A stretch of DNA of 64,000 nt from Desulfobacteraceae bacterium (GTDB lineage: Bacteria > Desulfobacterota > DSM-4660 > Desulfatiglandales > Desulfatiglandaceae): assembly GCA_030613055.1 (NCBI GenBank), contig JAUWMR010000013.1, positions 1 to 64,000 on the forward strand, in the 5' to 3' direction. Under the pieces are notes generated by a model that had not been told where the DNA came from, made no database searches, and was given only the letters and a program-made list of their open reading frames with translations. Position 1 is the stretch's first letter. Every line of letters begins with the position of its first letter. Below, in pieces: positions 27,250-35,757 of this stretch. A program made the translations under genes and the position numbers.

Positions 27250-28608
27250 ATGGATAAAAAGGCTATGATTCTTGTGGTGGATGATGAACATGGTGTAAGG
27301 CAGTCATTTAACATGGTCCTGAAGGATGAATACAATGTGCTTTTGGCTGAAAATGGAAAACAGGCCATTGATATTTTTACAAAAAATGCAGTTGATTTGA
27401 TCCTGTTAGATATTCTCATTCCCGATATTAATGGCATTGATCTTTTAGAGAAACTGAAAGAAATTGATCCTAATGTGGAGATTATCATGGTGACCGCGGT
27501 CAAGGAGATTCAAACGGCGGTAAAGGCTATCAAATTAGGGGCTTACGAATATGTAATTAAGCCTTTTGTGGTTGACGATGTTTTAACCCTGATCCACCGG
27601 GCATTGGAAAAGCGCAGTCTTTTGAGGGAGGTAACCTATCTGAGGGGCGAGCTTAAAAGACATCAACCCTTTGAGAAAATGGTTGGTGAACATGAAAGCC
27701 TTCAGGCCGTGTTTGATTTAATCAGGACCATTTCCAAGAGCGACGGCGCAGTCCTGATTCAGGGAGAGAGTGGAACAGGCAAAGAACTGGTTGCCAGGGC
27801 CATACACAACTCAGTCTCCCGGAAGCACAAGCCCTTTGTGGTTATCAATTGCGCTGCCATTCCGCCAACCCTGATGGAAAGTGAGCTCTTCGGGTATAAT
27901 AAGGGGGCCTTTACGGGCGCGGCCGGGACCACAATGGGTAAACTGGAGATTGCCAATAAGGGCACGGTCTTCCTGGATGATATTGATTCTTTAGATGTCA
28001 ATATGCAGGCCAAACTGCTGAGGGCAATCCAGGAGAAAGAATTTGAAAGATTAGGGAGCACCAAGGTGATAAGGTCTGATATCCGGTTCGTGGCGGCCTC
28101 AAATAGAAGCATCAGGGAACTTATTTCGCGCGGGAAATTTCGTGAGGATCTCTATTACAGATTAAATGTTTTCCCCATCATACTTCCTCCTCTGAGAGAG
28201 AGAAAAAGCGATATCCCCCTGCTATTAAATCACTTTTTGGAACTTAATTCCAAAAAATCAGGCAAACCGGCAAAAAGGTTTTCAAAAAAGGCCGTTAACG
28301 CATTAATGAAATACAGCTGGCCGGGAAATGTAAGGGAGCTTGAAAATATGGTTGAGAGATTGACGACTATTACCAGAAAAACGGTAATCAATATCCAGGA
28401 TGTATCCGCGTTCAATATTGATTTCGGAAATATCACAAGAGGAATGAAACTCAAAGACGCGGTGAGTGCCTTTGAGAAAAATTATATCAGTGAAGTGCTT
28501 GACAATGTTGGAGGGAACAGGCGAAAAGCCGCACAGACGCTGGGTATACACCGGAATACGCTTTTTGTAAAAATGAATGAACCTGCTGACATTACAGGAG
28601 AAATATGA
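27250..28608 (+). CDS. Sigma-54-dependent response regulator (NtrC family)
   Basis: A 452-residue activator. Receiver domain: acidic pair at 11-12, phospho-Asp 54, and a K-P pair in VIKPF. The AAA+ domain has GESGTGKE (Walker A), the sigma-54 contact loop GAFTGA, GTVFLDDID (Walker B) and the REDLYYRLNVFPI segment. A Fis-type helix-turn-helix ends the protein (NRRKAAQTLGIHRNTLF). It binds enhancers and opens sigma-54 RNA polymerase promoters when phosphorylated. No kinase is adjacent. The Fis domain is the best candidate reader of the three double palindromes in this window (inference). Confidence 0.93.
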   Translation: MDKKAMILVVDDEHGVRQSFNMVLKDEYNVLLAENGKQAIDIFTKNAVDLILLDILIPDINGIDLLEKLKEIDPNVEIIMVTAVKEIQTAVKAIKLGAYEYVIKPFVVDDVLTLIHRALEKRSLLREVTYLRGELKRHQPFEKMVGEHESLQAVFDLIRTISKSDGAVLIQGESGTGKELVARAIHNSVSRKHKPFVVINCAAIPPTLMESELFGYNKGAFTGAAGTTMGKLEIANKGTVFLDDIDSLDVNMQAKLLRAIQEKEFERLGSTKVIRSDIRFVAASNRSIRELISRGKFREDLYYRLNVFPIILPPLRERKSDIPLLLNHFLELNSKKSGKPAKRFSKKAVNALMKYSWPGNVRELENMVERLTTITRKTVINIQDVSAFNIDFGNITRGMKLKDAVSAFEKNYISEVLDNVGGNRRKAAQTLGIHRNTLFVKMNEPADITGEI

Positions 28609-28611
28609 CAT

Positions 28612-28829
28612 TACCGTTTAACTGTTAAACCCATTTCCTTCCCCGCATAGCGGGATCTTCGATGGGTGTGGATTCATTCCTTGATACTGAGTTAAGTGGG
28701 CATTGCGATGTATCCGAATTTATTGACAAATTATTTGTTGTGTTGAAAACCTTCTATAAATTCCATAAGTTTGATTCATTTGATACTCTTGTTTGAAACC
28801 TCGCATAATTATTAAGATATTTTGGATAA
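28612..28829. repeat. Spacer with a dispersed GCGGGATCTTCGATGG repeat
   Basis: The sequence around 28640-28672 (CCCGCATAGCGGGATCTTCG core) recurs near 58558-58590, with matching flanks of about 10 bases on each side. The unit includes a CCCGC/GCGGG hairpin. Nothing else is recognisable in this spacer. Confidence 0.5.
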
Positions 28830-28868
28830 TGCACAAAAAACTGTGCATGATGCACAATTTTATGTGCA
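28830..28868 (+). promoter_or_regulatory. Double-palindrome upstream activator site 2
   Basis: TGCACA-N6-TGTGCA at 28830-28847 and again at 28851-28868, with centres 21 bp apart. The first half-site is identical to site 1, including its AAAAAC spacer. It lies between the activator gene and the membrane-protein cassette. Confidence 0.82.
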
Positions 28869-29044
28869 TACTTTTATTGTTCCGGCCCTCCCCCCCCTTT
28901 TTTTCTTAGCGGGTTCATATGTAAAGAAACCGTGCAATCCACGTCACCCTTCTTAACTGCATGAAATTAAACTATATCTTGGCATATCATTGTAACCTGG
29001 TTAACAGTAAACAACTTGTTTTGAAAAAAAATAAAGCAGATTCA

Positions 29045-29060
29045 TGGCATAGATATTGGA
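29045..29060 (+). promoter_or_regulatory. Possible sigma-54 promoter for the membrane/lysis-like cassette
   Basis: TGGCATAGATATTGGA keeps the -24 TGGCA and the spacing, but has GG where the invariant -12 GC is expected. It lies 178 bases after activator site 2 and 96 bases before the ATG at 29156. It is a weaker match than the other two. Confidence 0.4.
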
Positions 29061-29155
29061 TAGTATTGAGGGAAATAAACCACAACATGAATTCAATGGA
29101 TAGGGAGAGATCGATTTCCTGCATAGGAACAATTGGAATATCACGGGAGGAACAA

Positions 29156-30820
29156 ATGAAAGCTATGGGCTCCATTATCGGCTATATCTGTAAAGGCGGT
29201 TTTGTTGGTGGTTTTCTTTTAGTCATTTTAATTCTTCTTGTTCCGATAATGTGCAATGCGGATTGTGAAGGAACCAATGATTTTACCTTGCGAGTTATAC
29301 TAAAGGATTCCGTACCAGTGACCGTCCGCGACCTTGCCAGATATTTTCGCGTGATTTCCGTTCAGGATGATAGCGGGGATGCTTTAGGGTCGGACCGATC
29401 TTTGAAAATTAAGCAAGGCTACAGGCTTGAAGTTGAGGTCCGACAGGGTTTGGATATCTTCAAGTTTGCAAAACCGGTACGCGCCACCCTGTGTGCGCCA
29501 GTCTATCTGGAGAAAAAGGTAGAAGTAATAAGAGTCGCAGGTGATGACCTGGCCGGCAGGAGAGGAACTATTCGAATCGCGAAGGAAAGATCTGGTCTTG
29601 AGTTAAAAGAGGACGGGAACATTGTGAATTTGGAACATGATCGGGAGGTTCTGGATGAGAGTCTGCCTCTGATGTTTCATCAGGATATTGTTGCCTGGGC
29701 TGAAAGGATCATCGGTATGAAGCCCATTAGAAGACGGAGCTTTGAACTATTAGACCGTTGGGTGTCTGCGGGAGAGGAAGTCCGGATCAGGGTGCCCATA
29801 CGCGATTTTGACGATAAGTCTCAACTGGCGGTTGGATTCTGGACGGATCATCCTGATTCAGCTTTGGAAGAGGAAGCCTATCTGGCTGACATAACCGGCA
29901 TTGAGCCGGAAAAGGTAGGCGGCAGCGCCTATATTGTGAAGGCCAGGATGCCGTATCTCAGCAAAATAAAACATGTAGAACCCGGCTGGTACTGCCCGTA
30001 CCCTCCTAAAGTGAAAATGACGGTCACTACCAAACTGGATGAAGCCCGGATTACAGCAGAGACATTTGACCTGCGCATAACGCGGAGGGGCTGGGCCTTT
30101 GTAACCGGTTTGATCTTTTTGTTTATCGTGTTTTTTGCGCTTATGTATATAGCCAGGGATCGCAACCCCCATGTGAAAGGAACCGAGAAGTATAAAAGGT
30201 GGCGTGAGAAATGGAAAGAAGAACACAGATCGGACAGGTTTAAACGGTTTTTTTCATCACCATTTTATTTCACTGTTACGCCCATAGGAACATACAGCAT
30301 TTCAGTGACCCAGGCCCTTTTCTGGACGTTCATCATCGCATTTTCCTGTGTGTACGTGTACATGCTGAAGGCCGCATTCATCATGATTCCAGGCCAGATT
30401 TTGATCCTTTTGGGTATTACCGGCGGTACGGCGCTTGCGTCGCGTATCAACGCAGTCAGCAAAGATGTGATTCCGAACGATCTTATGAAGGAAATCAGAA
30501 AGAAACGAACCCCCAAATTGCGTGACATGATATCCATAGGCGGTCGTATGAATATATATAAATTTCAGATGATGGTTTTTACACTTGTTACCGGCATTAT
30601 TGTGGTGGCGGAGTTAATTAAGGCGTGTAATTTTCCCGAGATTCCAAATTCCCTTATCGTGCTGATGGGGGTGAGTAATACACTTTACTTAGGCAACGAA
30701 GTAACCATAGAACCAATGAAGGGACTTCGCGAAAATGTAAAGGCATATAGGAAAGAGGAAGATGAGCAAAAGCGAAATGATATAGGAGATGAAATCAAAA
30801 AAATGCTGAGCGAATATTAA
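29156..30820 (+). CDS. Membrane protein of unknown family
   Basis: About 554 residues from ATG 29156, preceded by GGGAGG (29145-29150). A longer reading from 28961 would cover the promoter region and lacks a site. A signal-like segment (GGFLLVILILLVPIMCNA) is followed by an extracytoplasmic region of about 300 residues. The membrane segments that follow are AFVTGLIFLFIVFFALMYIA, ALFWTFIIAFSCVYVYMLKA, MIPGQILILLGITGGTALAS and MVFTLVTGIIVVAELI. The tail is charged and helical. I do not recognise the family. It is first in a cassette with a lipoprotein and a muramidase. Confidence 0.75.
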   Translation: MKAMGSIIGYICKGGFVGGFLLVILILLVPIMCNADCEGTNDFTLRVILKDSVPVTVRDLARYFRVISVQDDSGDALGSDRSLKIKQGYRLEVEVRQGLDIFKFAKPVRATLCAPVYLEKKVEVIRVAGDDLAGRRGTIRIAKERSGLELKEDGNIVNLEHDREVLDESLPLMFHQDIVAWAERIIGMKPIRRRSFELLDRWVSAGEEVRIRVPIRDFDDKSQLAVGFWTDHPDSALEEEAYLADITGIEPEKVGGSAYIVKARMPYLSKIKHVEPGWYCPYPPKVKMTVTTKLDEARITAETFDLRITRRGWAFVTGLIFLFIVFFALMYIARDRNPHVKGTEKYKRWREKWKEEHRSDRFKRFFSSPFYFTVTPIGTYSISVTQALFWTFIIAFSCVYVYMLKAAFIMIPGQILILLGITGGTALASRINAVSKDVIPNDLMKEIRKKRTPKLRDMISIGGRMNIYKFQMMVFTLVTGIIVVAELIKACNFPEIPNSLIVLMGVSNTLYLGNEVTIEPMKGLRENVKAYRKEEDEQKRNDIGDEIKKMLSEY

Positions 30821-30892
30821 CTGACCAGCGGCAGCTCAACTCTGACGATGGACCCGTATAAACGGTCAGGTTGACTGATAAGGGGAAAAAGG

Positions 30893-31492
30893 ATGAATAG
30901 ACTATATTTTATAAAAACGGTTTTTGTTCTATGTTTTCTTGGCCTTTTCGTGAGTGGCTGTGCCACTCCACAAGCCGTTAAAACTCTATCAAACGAGCAA
31001 GTCAAGGCCCAGGAAAAATATCTTGAGTCCCAACGGAAATATTTTTCAATCATAGAAAATCTTGTCGAGTCTCATATCAATGTAACAGAAATATTGATAA
31101 AAGATGCGACAAAGAAAATTAATGATAAATATAAAAAAAGAGCATTGCGAAATATCGATCCATCAGATACCAAAAAAACAAAAGAAGTCCTGGATACCTT
31201 AATAGATAATGTTTTGTCTGAATATAAAACGGACCAAATTGGTCTCGCACGAGTAAAAGGATATTTGGCAGAGTTAAAACAAAAGCACAACAGCATGCTG
31301 AAAGCATATGCCACTATACTGACGGCACAGAAGAAGTTGAATGAATATATTCAACTCAAAAAAGCGGATGAGGCTGTCTTTGACCAACTACTGGGAATAA
31401 TCGGAATTGAAAGGGAAAATATTTCTGAGGCAATGACATCCATTACAAAGATATACAAAGAAATTGAGAGATTCACAAAGGGAGGGAAATAA
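30893..31492 (+). CDS. Coiled-coil lipoprotein of unknown function
   Basis: A 199-residue protein with a lipoprotein signal: basic start, hydrophobic core FVLCFLGLF and lipobox VSGC at about residues 21-24. The mature part is long, Lys/Glu-rich helix, probably coiled coil (ESQRKYFSIIENLVESH onward). No enzyme motif is visible. It follows the membrane protein and directly precedes a small gene (2-base gap). A helical outer-membrane lipoprotein beside a muramidase recalls o-spanin-like parts of lysis cassettes, but the resemblance is only architectural. Confidence 0.75.
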   Translation: MNRLYFIKTVFVLCFLGLFVSGCATPQAVKTLSNEQVKAQEKYLESQRKYFSIIENLVESHINVTEILIKDATKKINDKYKKRALRNIDPSDTKKTKEVLDTLIDNVLSEYKTDQIGLARVKGYLAELKQKHNSMLKAYATILTAQKKLNEYIQLKKADEAVFDQLLGIIGIERENISEAMTSITKIYKEIERFTKGGK

Positions 31493-31494
31493 AT

Positions 31495-31809
31495 ATGACA
31501 ATCCAGGAAATCCACGAACAATTAACAAATACACTAAGTAAGCTTGAACATGCTGATATAGATGATGACTTGAAACTTGATCTGGAAATATTGTATCTTC
31601 AACTCAAGAAGCAACTGCTTTTAGGTGGTTTTGATCCACTAAAGGAGCTTAACGCCGTAACTGTTGCAGATGTCTCCAAGCTACCGGAGCTGGTGGAGCA
31701 AGTCGATTCAGTGATCAGGGATGAAAAAAGGCGTGTGGAACTCATAAAGAAGATAATATCAACAGCGAAAATTGGCCTTAAAGCCGCCGGACTTCCGATC
31801 CCGTTATGA
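31495..31809 (+). CDS. Small helical protein of unknown function
   Basis: This 104-residue protein has no signal peptide and is predicted mostly helical (TIQEIHEQLTNTLSKLEHAD start, then DLKLDLEILYLQLKKQLLL). The C-terminus is weakly hydrophobic (IISTAKIGLKAAGLPIPL). A GGAGGG site lies inside the end of the lipoprotein gene. I do not recognise it. Its place suggests it works with the lipoprotein and muramidase. Confidence 0.65.
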   Translation: MTIQEIHEQLTNTLSKLEHADIDDDLKLDLEILYLQLKKQLLLGGFDPLKELNAVTVADVSKLPELVEQVDSVIRDEKRRVELIKKIISTAKIGLKAAGLPIPL

Positions 31810-31915
31810 GCAAACAGGTGAAGTTCGCAACTAAGCCGATTTCCTACCTTCCGGCTCGCATCGAAGTAAACGGCGGCTTTTTTCTTCATATTGGAAACAC
31901 ATGATGGGGTTTAAA

Positions 31916-32503
31916 ATGGCGAATTTTAATGATGCATTTGAAAAGACGGCGGCTATTGAAGGGGGATACATCTTTGACCCTGACGACGCGGGTGGTGAGA
32001 CATACAAGGGTATCTCACGGAGATTCAATCCCTTGTGGAAAGGTTGGGAAATAATTGACGATTTAAAACAGACTAACAGGAGAAAGAGGAAATTTGACAA
32101 GCTTTTTGAGCAGGACGAAATCCTTCAGGACAAAGTACGGTTGTCTTACAAGCAGCTTTACTGGGACAGATTCTGGGGTGACGAGATTCCGCAACAGGAA
32201 ATAGCAGAGGAACTGTTTGACACGGCCGTGAACATGGGGGTACATAGAGCCGTAGGCTTTCTGCAGGAGAGCCTGAATCTTCTAAACCGGAATCAGAAGA
32301 ACTACAGAGATATTGTTCAAGATGGGCTTTTCGGTAGAAAGACACTAAAGGCATTAGAAGCCTATCTCAAGATTGATAAACTAATGTACCTGATCAAGAT
32401 AATGAACATACTGCAAGGGATGCATTACATCGAATATATGAGAAAAAATCCGGTTCAGGAAAAATACGCAAGAGGCTGGTTAAAGAGGGTAAAGATCAAA
32501 TAA
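31916..32503 (+). CDS. GH108 family N-acetylmuramidase (endolysin/TtsA-like)
   Basis: About 195 residues from ATG 31916. ATG 31901 is an alternative. It shows the GH108 catalytic motif EGGYIFDPDDAGGETYKGI, with the Glu in EGGY as acid. A C-terminal peptidoglycan-binding helix bundle follows (DTAVNMGVHRAVGFLQ, DGLFGRKTLKAL). It cleaves the glycan strands of peptidoglycan. There is no signal peptide, so it needs a membrane partner to reach the wall, as phage endolysins or TtsA do. The membrane protein two genes upstream could fill that role (inference). Confidence 0.87.
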   Translation: MANFNDAFEKTAAIEGGYIFDPDDAGGETYKGISRRFNPLWKGWEIIDDLKQTNRRKRKFDKLFEQDEILQDKVRLSYKQLYWDRFWGDEIPQQEIAEELFDTAVNMGVHRAVGFLQESLNLLNRNQKNYRDIVQDGLFGRKTLKALEAYLKIDKLMYLIKIMNILQGMHYIEYMRKNPVQEKYARGWLKRVKIK

Positions 32504-32574
32504 ACGTATCTGCTCAATAAATCGTGGTACCCCCCTCACCCTAACTTATTATTTTTCCAGGAGGGGCTGAAAAA

Positions 32575-32955
32575 ATGAACATCGAACATCGAACGTCCAA
32601 TCACGCCAGGGCGTGAAACGTTGAAAGGGAAAAGGAGACCCAGAGATGGTTGAAATTTATTCAGCGAGTGCCTATAATTAATAAACCTTAACTACTAAAT
32701 GATATGAATGTAACCTTATTTTCGTAGCGCAGAGGTTTAGCTCTGCCATTTTGTTGCAGGGCTAAAGCCCTGCGCTACGCTATGAGAGAGAATGTGTGCA
32801 AAAAGGTTACACTCAAATGATATGTTACAGGAAACAGAAGAATTAATTAAGATTTTCGTTACGAGTATCAAAACGGCTGAAAAGAAACCACGACTTGGCG
32901 TGGTTGAATGTTCGGTATTGGGTATTTGTTTTTTTATTCGATGTTGGACGTTCAT
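32575..32955. repeat. Inverted-repeat-bounded element with nested 24-bp-arm palindrome
   Basis: The left end reads ATGAAC, ATCGAACATCGAA and CGTCCAA. The right end is the reverse complement of ATGAACGTCCAACATCGAA (32937-32955). Inside, 32723-32746 and 32756-32779 form long arms starting CGTAGCGCAG and ending CTGCGCTACG. A related sequence occurs near 59048-59090. CACGCC/GGCGTG units lie near both ends. It separates the muramidase and DUF6765 genes. Confidence 0.7.
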
Positions 32956-33061
32956 CTTTCAAAAATGAAATCTGTGAATGTTTGCAAAATAAGTTAGCGC
33001 TTATGGGAGGGTCGGGGTGGGGGTGAAAGCCCCTAAATATTGAGCTATTACGGAGGAAGCC

Positions 33062-34132
33062 ATGCAACTGGATATGCATTTTTACGGGGTTTACGCTTTG
33101 GCCCGTGCCGCGGGAATTAAGTCTGAAACCGCACAGACAATTGCCTATGCCTCTCAGTTTGTTGATGACTCTATTGATGATAAAGCCGTTTTGGTTTCAA
33201 ACAGGAAGGCCATTCTGCCCACTATGACCAGTCACAAGCCCCTTGACTATATGAATGCAATGCCCGGCGATCAGTGGAAGGTCTGGGTCCCGTTTCATTT
33301 TCTGCCGGGCAATATGCCCAAAAACGGTGATTTTGTCCGGAGAATGACATGTCGAAAAAACAGCGCGCCCGCGAAAAAAATGATAGAAGACAGCCTCGAC
33401 GCCGTTAATGAAAAATATTGGCCGCACATTGTCGGCATTACAGCTCATGTATTTGCGGACACCTTTTCACATTTTGGGTTTGTCGGCTTTGCTCACGAAC
33501 GCAATAAGGCGATACGTGGCTCCATAAAAGCCTCGAAAAAACACTCTTCAAACATCCGCAGGTATATCAAGTCAAAATTTGATGATTTCAAAACCAGATT
33601 CATGGGCAATTTTGCGGAGATAGTACCTGTCGGACACGGCAGTGTGGGAACGTATCCTGACCGGCCCTACCTGGAATGGAGTTATAAATATGAAACAGGT
33701 CGCCATCCGAAAGGTGATACGGAGAGGGACAATACCTTGAACTTTTTTAACGGGTGTAAGGAACTGTATTCATATTTCGCAAGATTTGCGCAATTGAGCC
33801 CGGATGACCGTGAACCCAATGGCGCAGTTCAATGGAACAATATTTCTCAGACTGTCAAGTCAATTCTCAGAACAGAAGGGCCCAAAGAAGATAGAATAAA
33901 ACAGTGGAAGACCCATATCACGGCAGGTGACTTTTGTCTTGATGTCACATCCTTTGACAGGGATATTGAATATGTGAAAGGACTCTGGCGGCCAAGTCGG
34001 GCTGATTATGAGAGTGGAGGCGAAAGAAATATTGAGCAAACAGATTCATGTCGATTTATTCGAGCTGCATGGAGGCACAGGGAATACGTATTGCACGAGT
34101 TATTACCCGATATCGGGCTGATTGTTTATTGA
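33062..34132 (+). CDS. DUF6765 family protein
   Basis: A 356-residue protein opening with MHFYGVYALARAAGI, the start I associate with DUF6765. Early residues include YASQFVDDSID. A His-rich helix VGITAHVFADTFSHFGFVGFAH at about 124-145 (read in parts) resembles zinc-dependent phospholipase C/HD-type metal sites. A GGAGG site precedes the ATG. The function is unknown. The last codons (LIVY and stop) lie in a dispersed repeat that recurs at 50963-50978, so the natural 3' end may have been replaced. Confidence 0.78.
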   Translation: MQLDMHFYGVYALARAAGIKSETAQTIAYASQFVDDSIDDKAVLVSNRKAILPTMTSHKPLDYMNAMPGDQWKVWVPFHFLPGNMPKNGDFVRRMTCRKNSAPAKKMIEDSLDAVNEKYWPHIVGITAHVFADTFSHFGFVGFAHERNKAIRGSIKASKKHSSNIRRYIKSKFDDFKTRFMGNFAEIVPVGHGSVGTYPDRPYLEWSYKYETGRHPKGDTERDNTLNFFNGCKELYSYFARFAQLSPDDREPNGAVQWNNISQTVKSILRTEGPKEDRIKQWKTHITAGDFCLDVTSFDRDIEYVKGLWRPSRADYESGGERNIEQTDSCRFIRAAWRHREYVLHELLPDIGLIVY

Positions 34133-34215
34133 TAATTGGAAATTGGATATTTTTGTACTCTGTCTCTTCGTGTCCTTCTTGGTAAATTATACCCCGAAAT
34201 ATTGAGCTGTTACAT
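34118..34215 (+). repeat. Dispersed repeat (shorter copy of the 50.96-51.09 kb sequence)
   Basis: Matches the right part of the repeat at 50795-51086: ATTGTTTATTGATAATTGGA, then TCTTCGTG, then TATACCCCGAAATATTGAG. This copy lacks the 24-bp GC-rich palindrome found in the other and so shows what an unoccupied site looks like. It begins inside the 3' end of the DUF6765 gene. Confidence 0.7.
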
Positions 34216-34230
34216 ACTAGAGGTTGAAAA

Positions 34231-35463
34231 ATGAGAATAGATTGCCATTGCCATATCTTTGATAACGACTGTGTCCCCCTTTCAGGTATGCTGGCAAGCC
34301 GTTTTGGGGTAGCGGTAGGTAAGCGGGCGGCCAAACTGATTAGTGACCTGAAAGGAGGTCGATTAGATGGGTCGTTGCGGGACTATTTTCGGGAAGTTTC
34401 CATCGACCCCGGTGCAGTACTTAATTCAATGATCGATCCGCAGGAGAAGGATAATTTTCTTTTTATCCTTAAACATCTAAGCAATTTTCCCGCATTCCTT
34501 AAGATCGGAGCCATGGACATGCCGTGGATACTCAACAGGATGAAACACGATTCGCCAGGGGTAGATATCTGGGTCCCGCTTATGATGGACATGACCCATG
34601 CTTATCCGGGCAGTCAACCTGCCATTAGCTTTGAGACCCAGCGGGAGGTCATGACCCGTTTGACCCTTGAGGCTAAAGGCCGGGTCATGCCATTTTTTGC
34701 ATTCGATCCAAGGTCCGGGCCGGCCGATCCTGTTGAAAAGGCAAAGACAGCCATTGAGACCCAGGGATTTGTTGGAATAAAGCTCTACCCACCATTGGGA
34801 TATAAGCCTGTGGGCAATGATGATCCAAAGGTGGAAGATGCCCTGATGAGACTCTACCGTTATTGCTGCAGCAATGAAAATAACCTGATACCCATTACGG
34901 TCCATTGCAGTTGGAGTGCAGGCGTATATTCCAACGAACACGTGCCAGGGGTCACCCATATCAAGACATATTACAGAAACTTTGCCCGGCCGTCATACTG
35001 GAGAAATGTGCTTCAAAAATTTCCCAAACTCAAACTTAACCTGGCCCACTTCGGTGGTTTAGGTGAATGGGAGGCGTTGTCAAAGGGTAATGCGCCACGT
35101 GAAAACTGGGTGGAGCCCATTCTCGGGCTTATAAAAGACCATGACAATGTATACACGGATCTTTCTTATCATGGAATTCCGACTACAGACCTTGCGGAAG
35201 GTTATAAAAGAGTCTTAATTGAAAGGATAAATGGGCTTGAGCACAAAGTGCTTCTTGGAAGCGATTGGTACATGTCCAGGATGCAGTGCACGCTTGATGA
35301 TTACTGGAAGGGTTTTGAAACGCTGCTCTCTGACCTCTTCTACAAAATGACCGGAGAAAATGCTATTGCCTTTCTCAAGTCAGAAGCAACAACGAAGTTT
35401 TTCCCACGCTTCTTTTACTCAAATCAGAGTATGATTTTGGATCAGTATCAAAATTTATTTTAA
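34231..35463 (+). CDS. Amidohydrolase (metal-dependent TIM-barrel hydrolase)
   Basis: This 410-residue protein starts with the metal motif DCHCHIFD (His-x-His). Further barrel ligands are likely His in ITVHCSWSAG, His in LNLAHFGGLGEWEA and Asp in VLLGSDWYMSR. The layout fits the amidohydrolase_2 group (decarboxylases and lactonases). GAGGTTGAAAA precedes the ATG. It follows the DUF6765 gene on the same strand. The substrate cannot be read. Confidence 0.85.
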   Translation: MRIDCHCHIFDNDCVPLSGMLASRFGVAVGKRAAKLISDLKGGRLDGSLRDYFREVSIDPGAVLNSMIDPQEKDNFLFILKHLSNFPAFLKIGAMDMPWILNRMKHDSPGVDIWVPLMMDMTHAYPGSQPAISFETQREVMTRLTLEAKGRVMPFFAFDPRSGPADPVEKAKTAIETQGFVGIKLYPPLGYKPVGNDDPKVEDALMRLYRYCCSNENNLIPITVHCSWSAGVYSNEHVPGVTHIKTYYRNFARPSYWRNVLQKFPKLKLNLAHFGGLGEWEALSKGNAPRENWVEPILGLIKDHDNVYTDLSYHGIPTTDLAEGYKRVLIERINGLEHKVLLGSDWYMSRMQCTLDDYWKGFETLLSDLFYKMTGENAIAFLKSEATTKFFPRFFYSNQSMILDQYQNLF

Positions 35464-35536
35464 GATTGATTCCCTCTCCTCTGATTTTGGCCCTTACCAT
35501 TTGATCTCCCCTAAATATTGAGCAGATACGGATAAG

Positions 35537-35575
35537 TGCACAGAAAAATGTGCATCATGCACAATATTTTGTGCA
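35537..35575 (+). promoter_or_regulatory. Double-palindrome upstream activator site 3
   Basis: TGCACA-N6-TGTGCA at 35537-35554 and 35558-35575, with the same 3-base gap and 21-bp centre spacing as sites 1 and 2. It is 53 bases upstream of a canonical sigma-54 promoter. Confidence 0.85.
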
Positions 35576-35626
35576 TGGATGGGCCATGGTTTTAAAGATA
35601 TTTAATAAAATCAATATGTTAGAGAA

Positions 35627-35642
35627 TGGCATGAGAATTGCT
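35627..35642 (+). promoter_or_regulatory. Sigma-54 promoter for the lone receiver gene
   Basis: TGGCATGAGAATTGCT: GG at 35628-35629 and GC at 35640-35641 with N10 between. This is an almost perfect sigma-54 consensus. It lies about 115 bases upstream of ATG 35758. Confidence 0.82.
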
Positions 35643-35757
35643 GTAATGGTATTGTTCACAACTGGTTAAAAGACCCGAGTAAACCTGGTCTCCCATCTGT
35701 TTTGGGGTTAACAGGAAAATAAAATGGAATTGTGGATATGTATAGTGAAAGGGGTAA

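Noticed and set aside
28980-28995. TGGCATATCATTGTA as the sigma-54 promoter of the cassette
   Set aside because: The -24 to -12 spacing is one base short and the -12 GC is missing. The element at 29045 fits better.
28961-29155. 65-residue N-terminal extension of the membrane protein
   Set aside because: It has no ribosome site, covers a promoter-like element, and the ATG at 29156 has GGGAGG and is followed by a proper signal segment.
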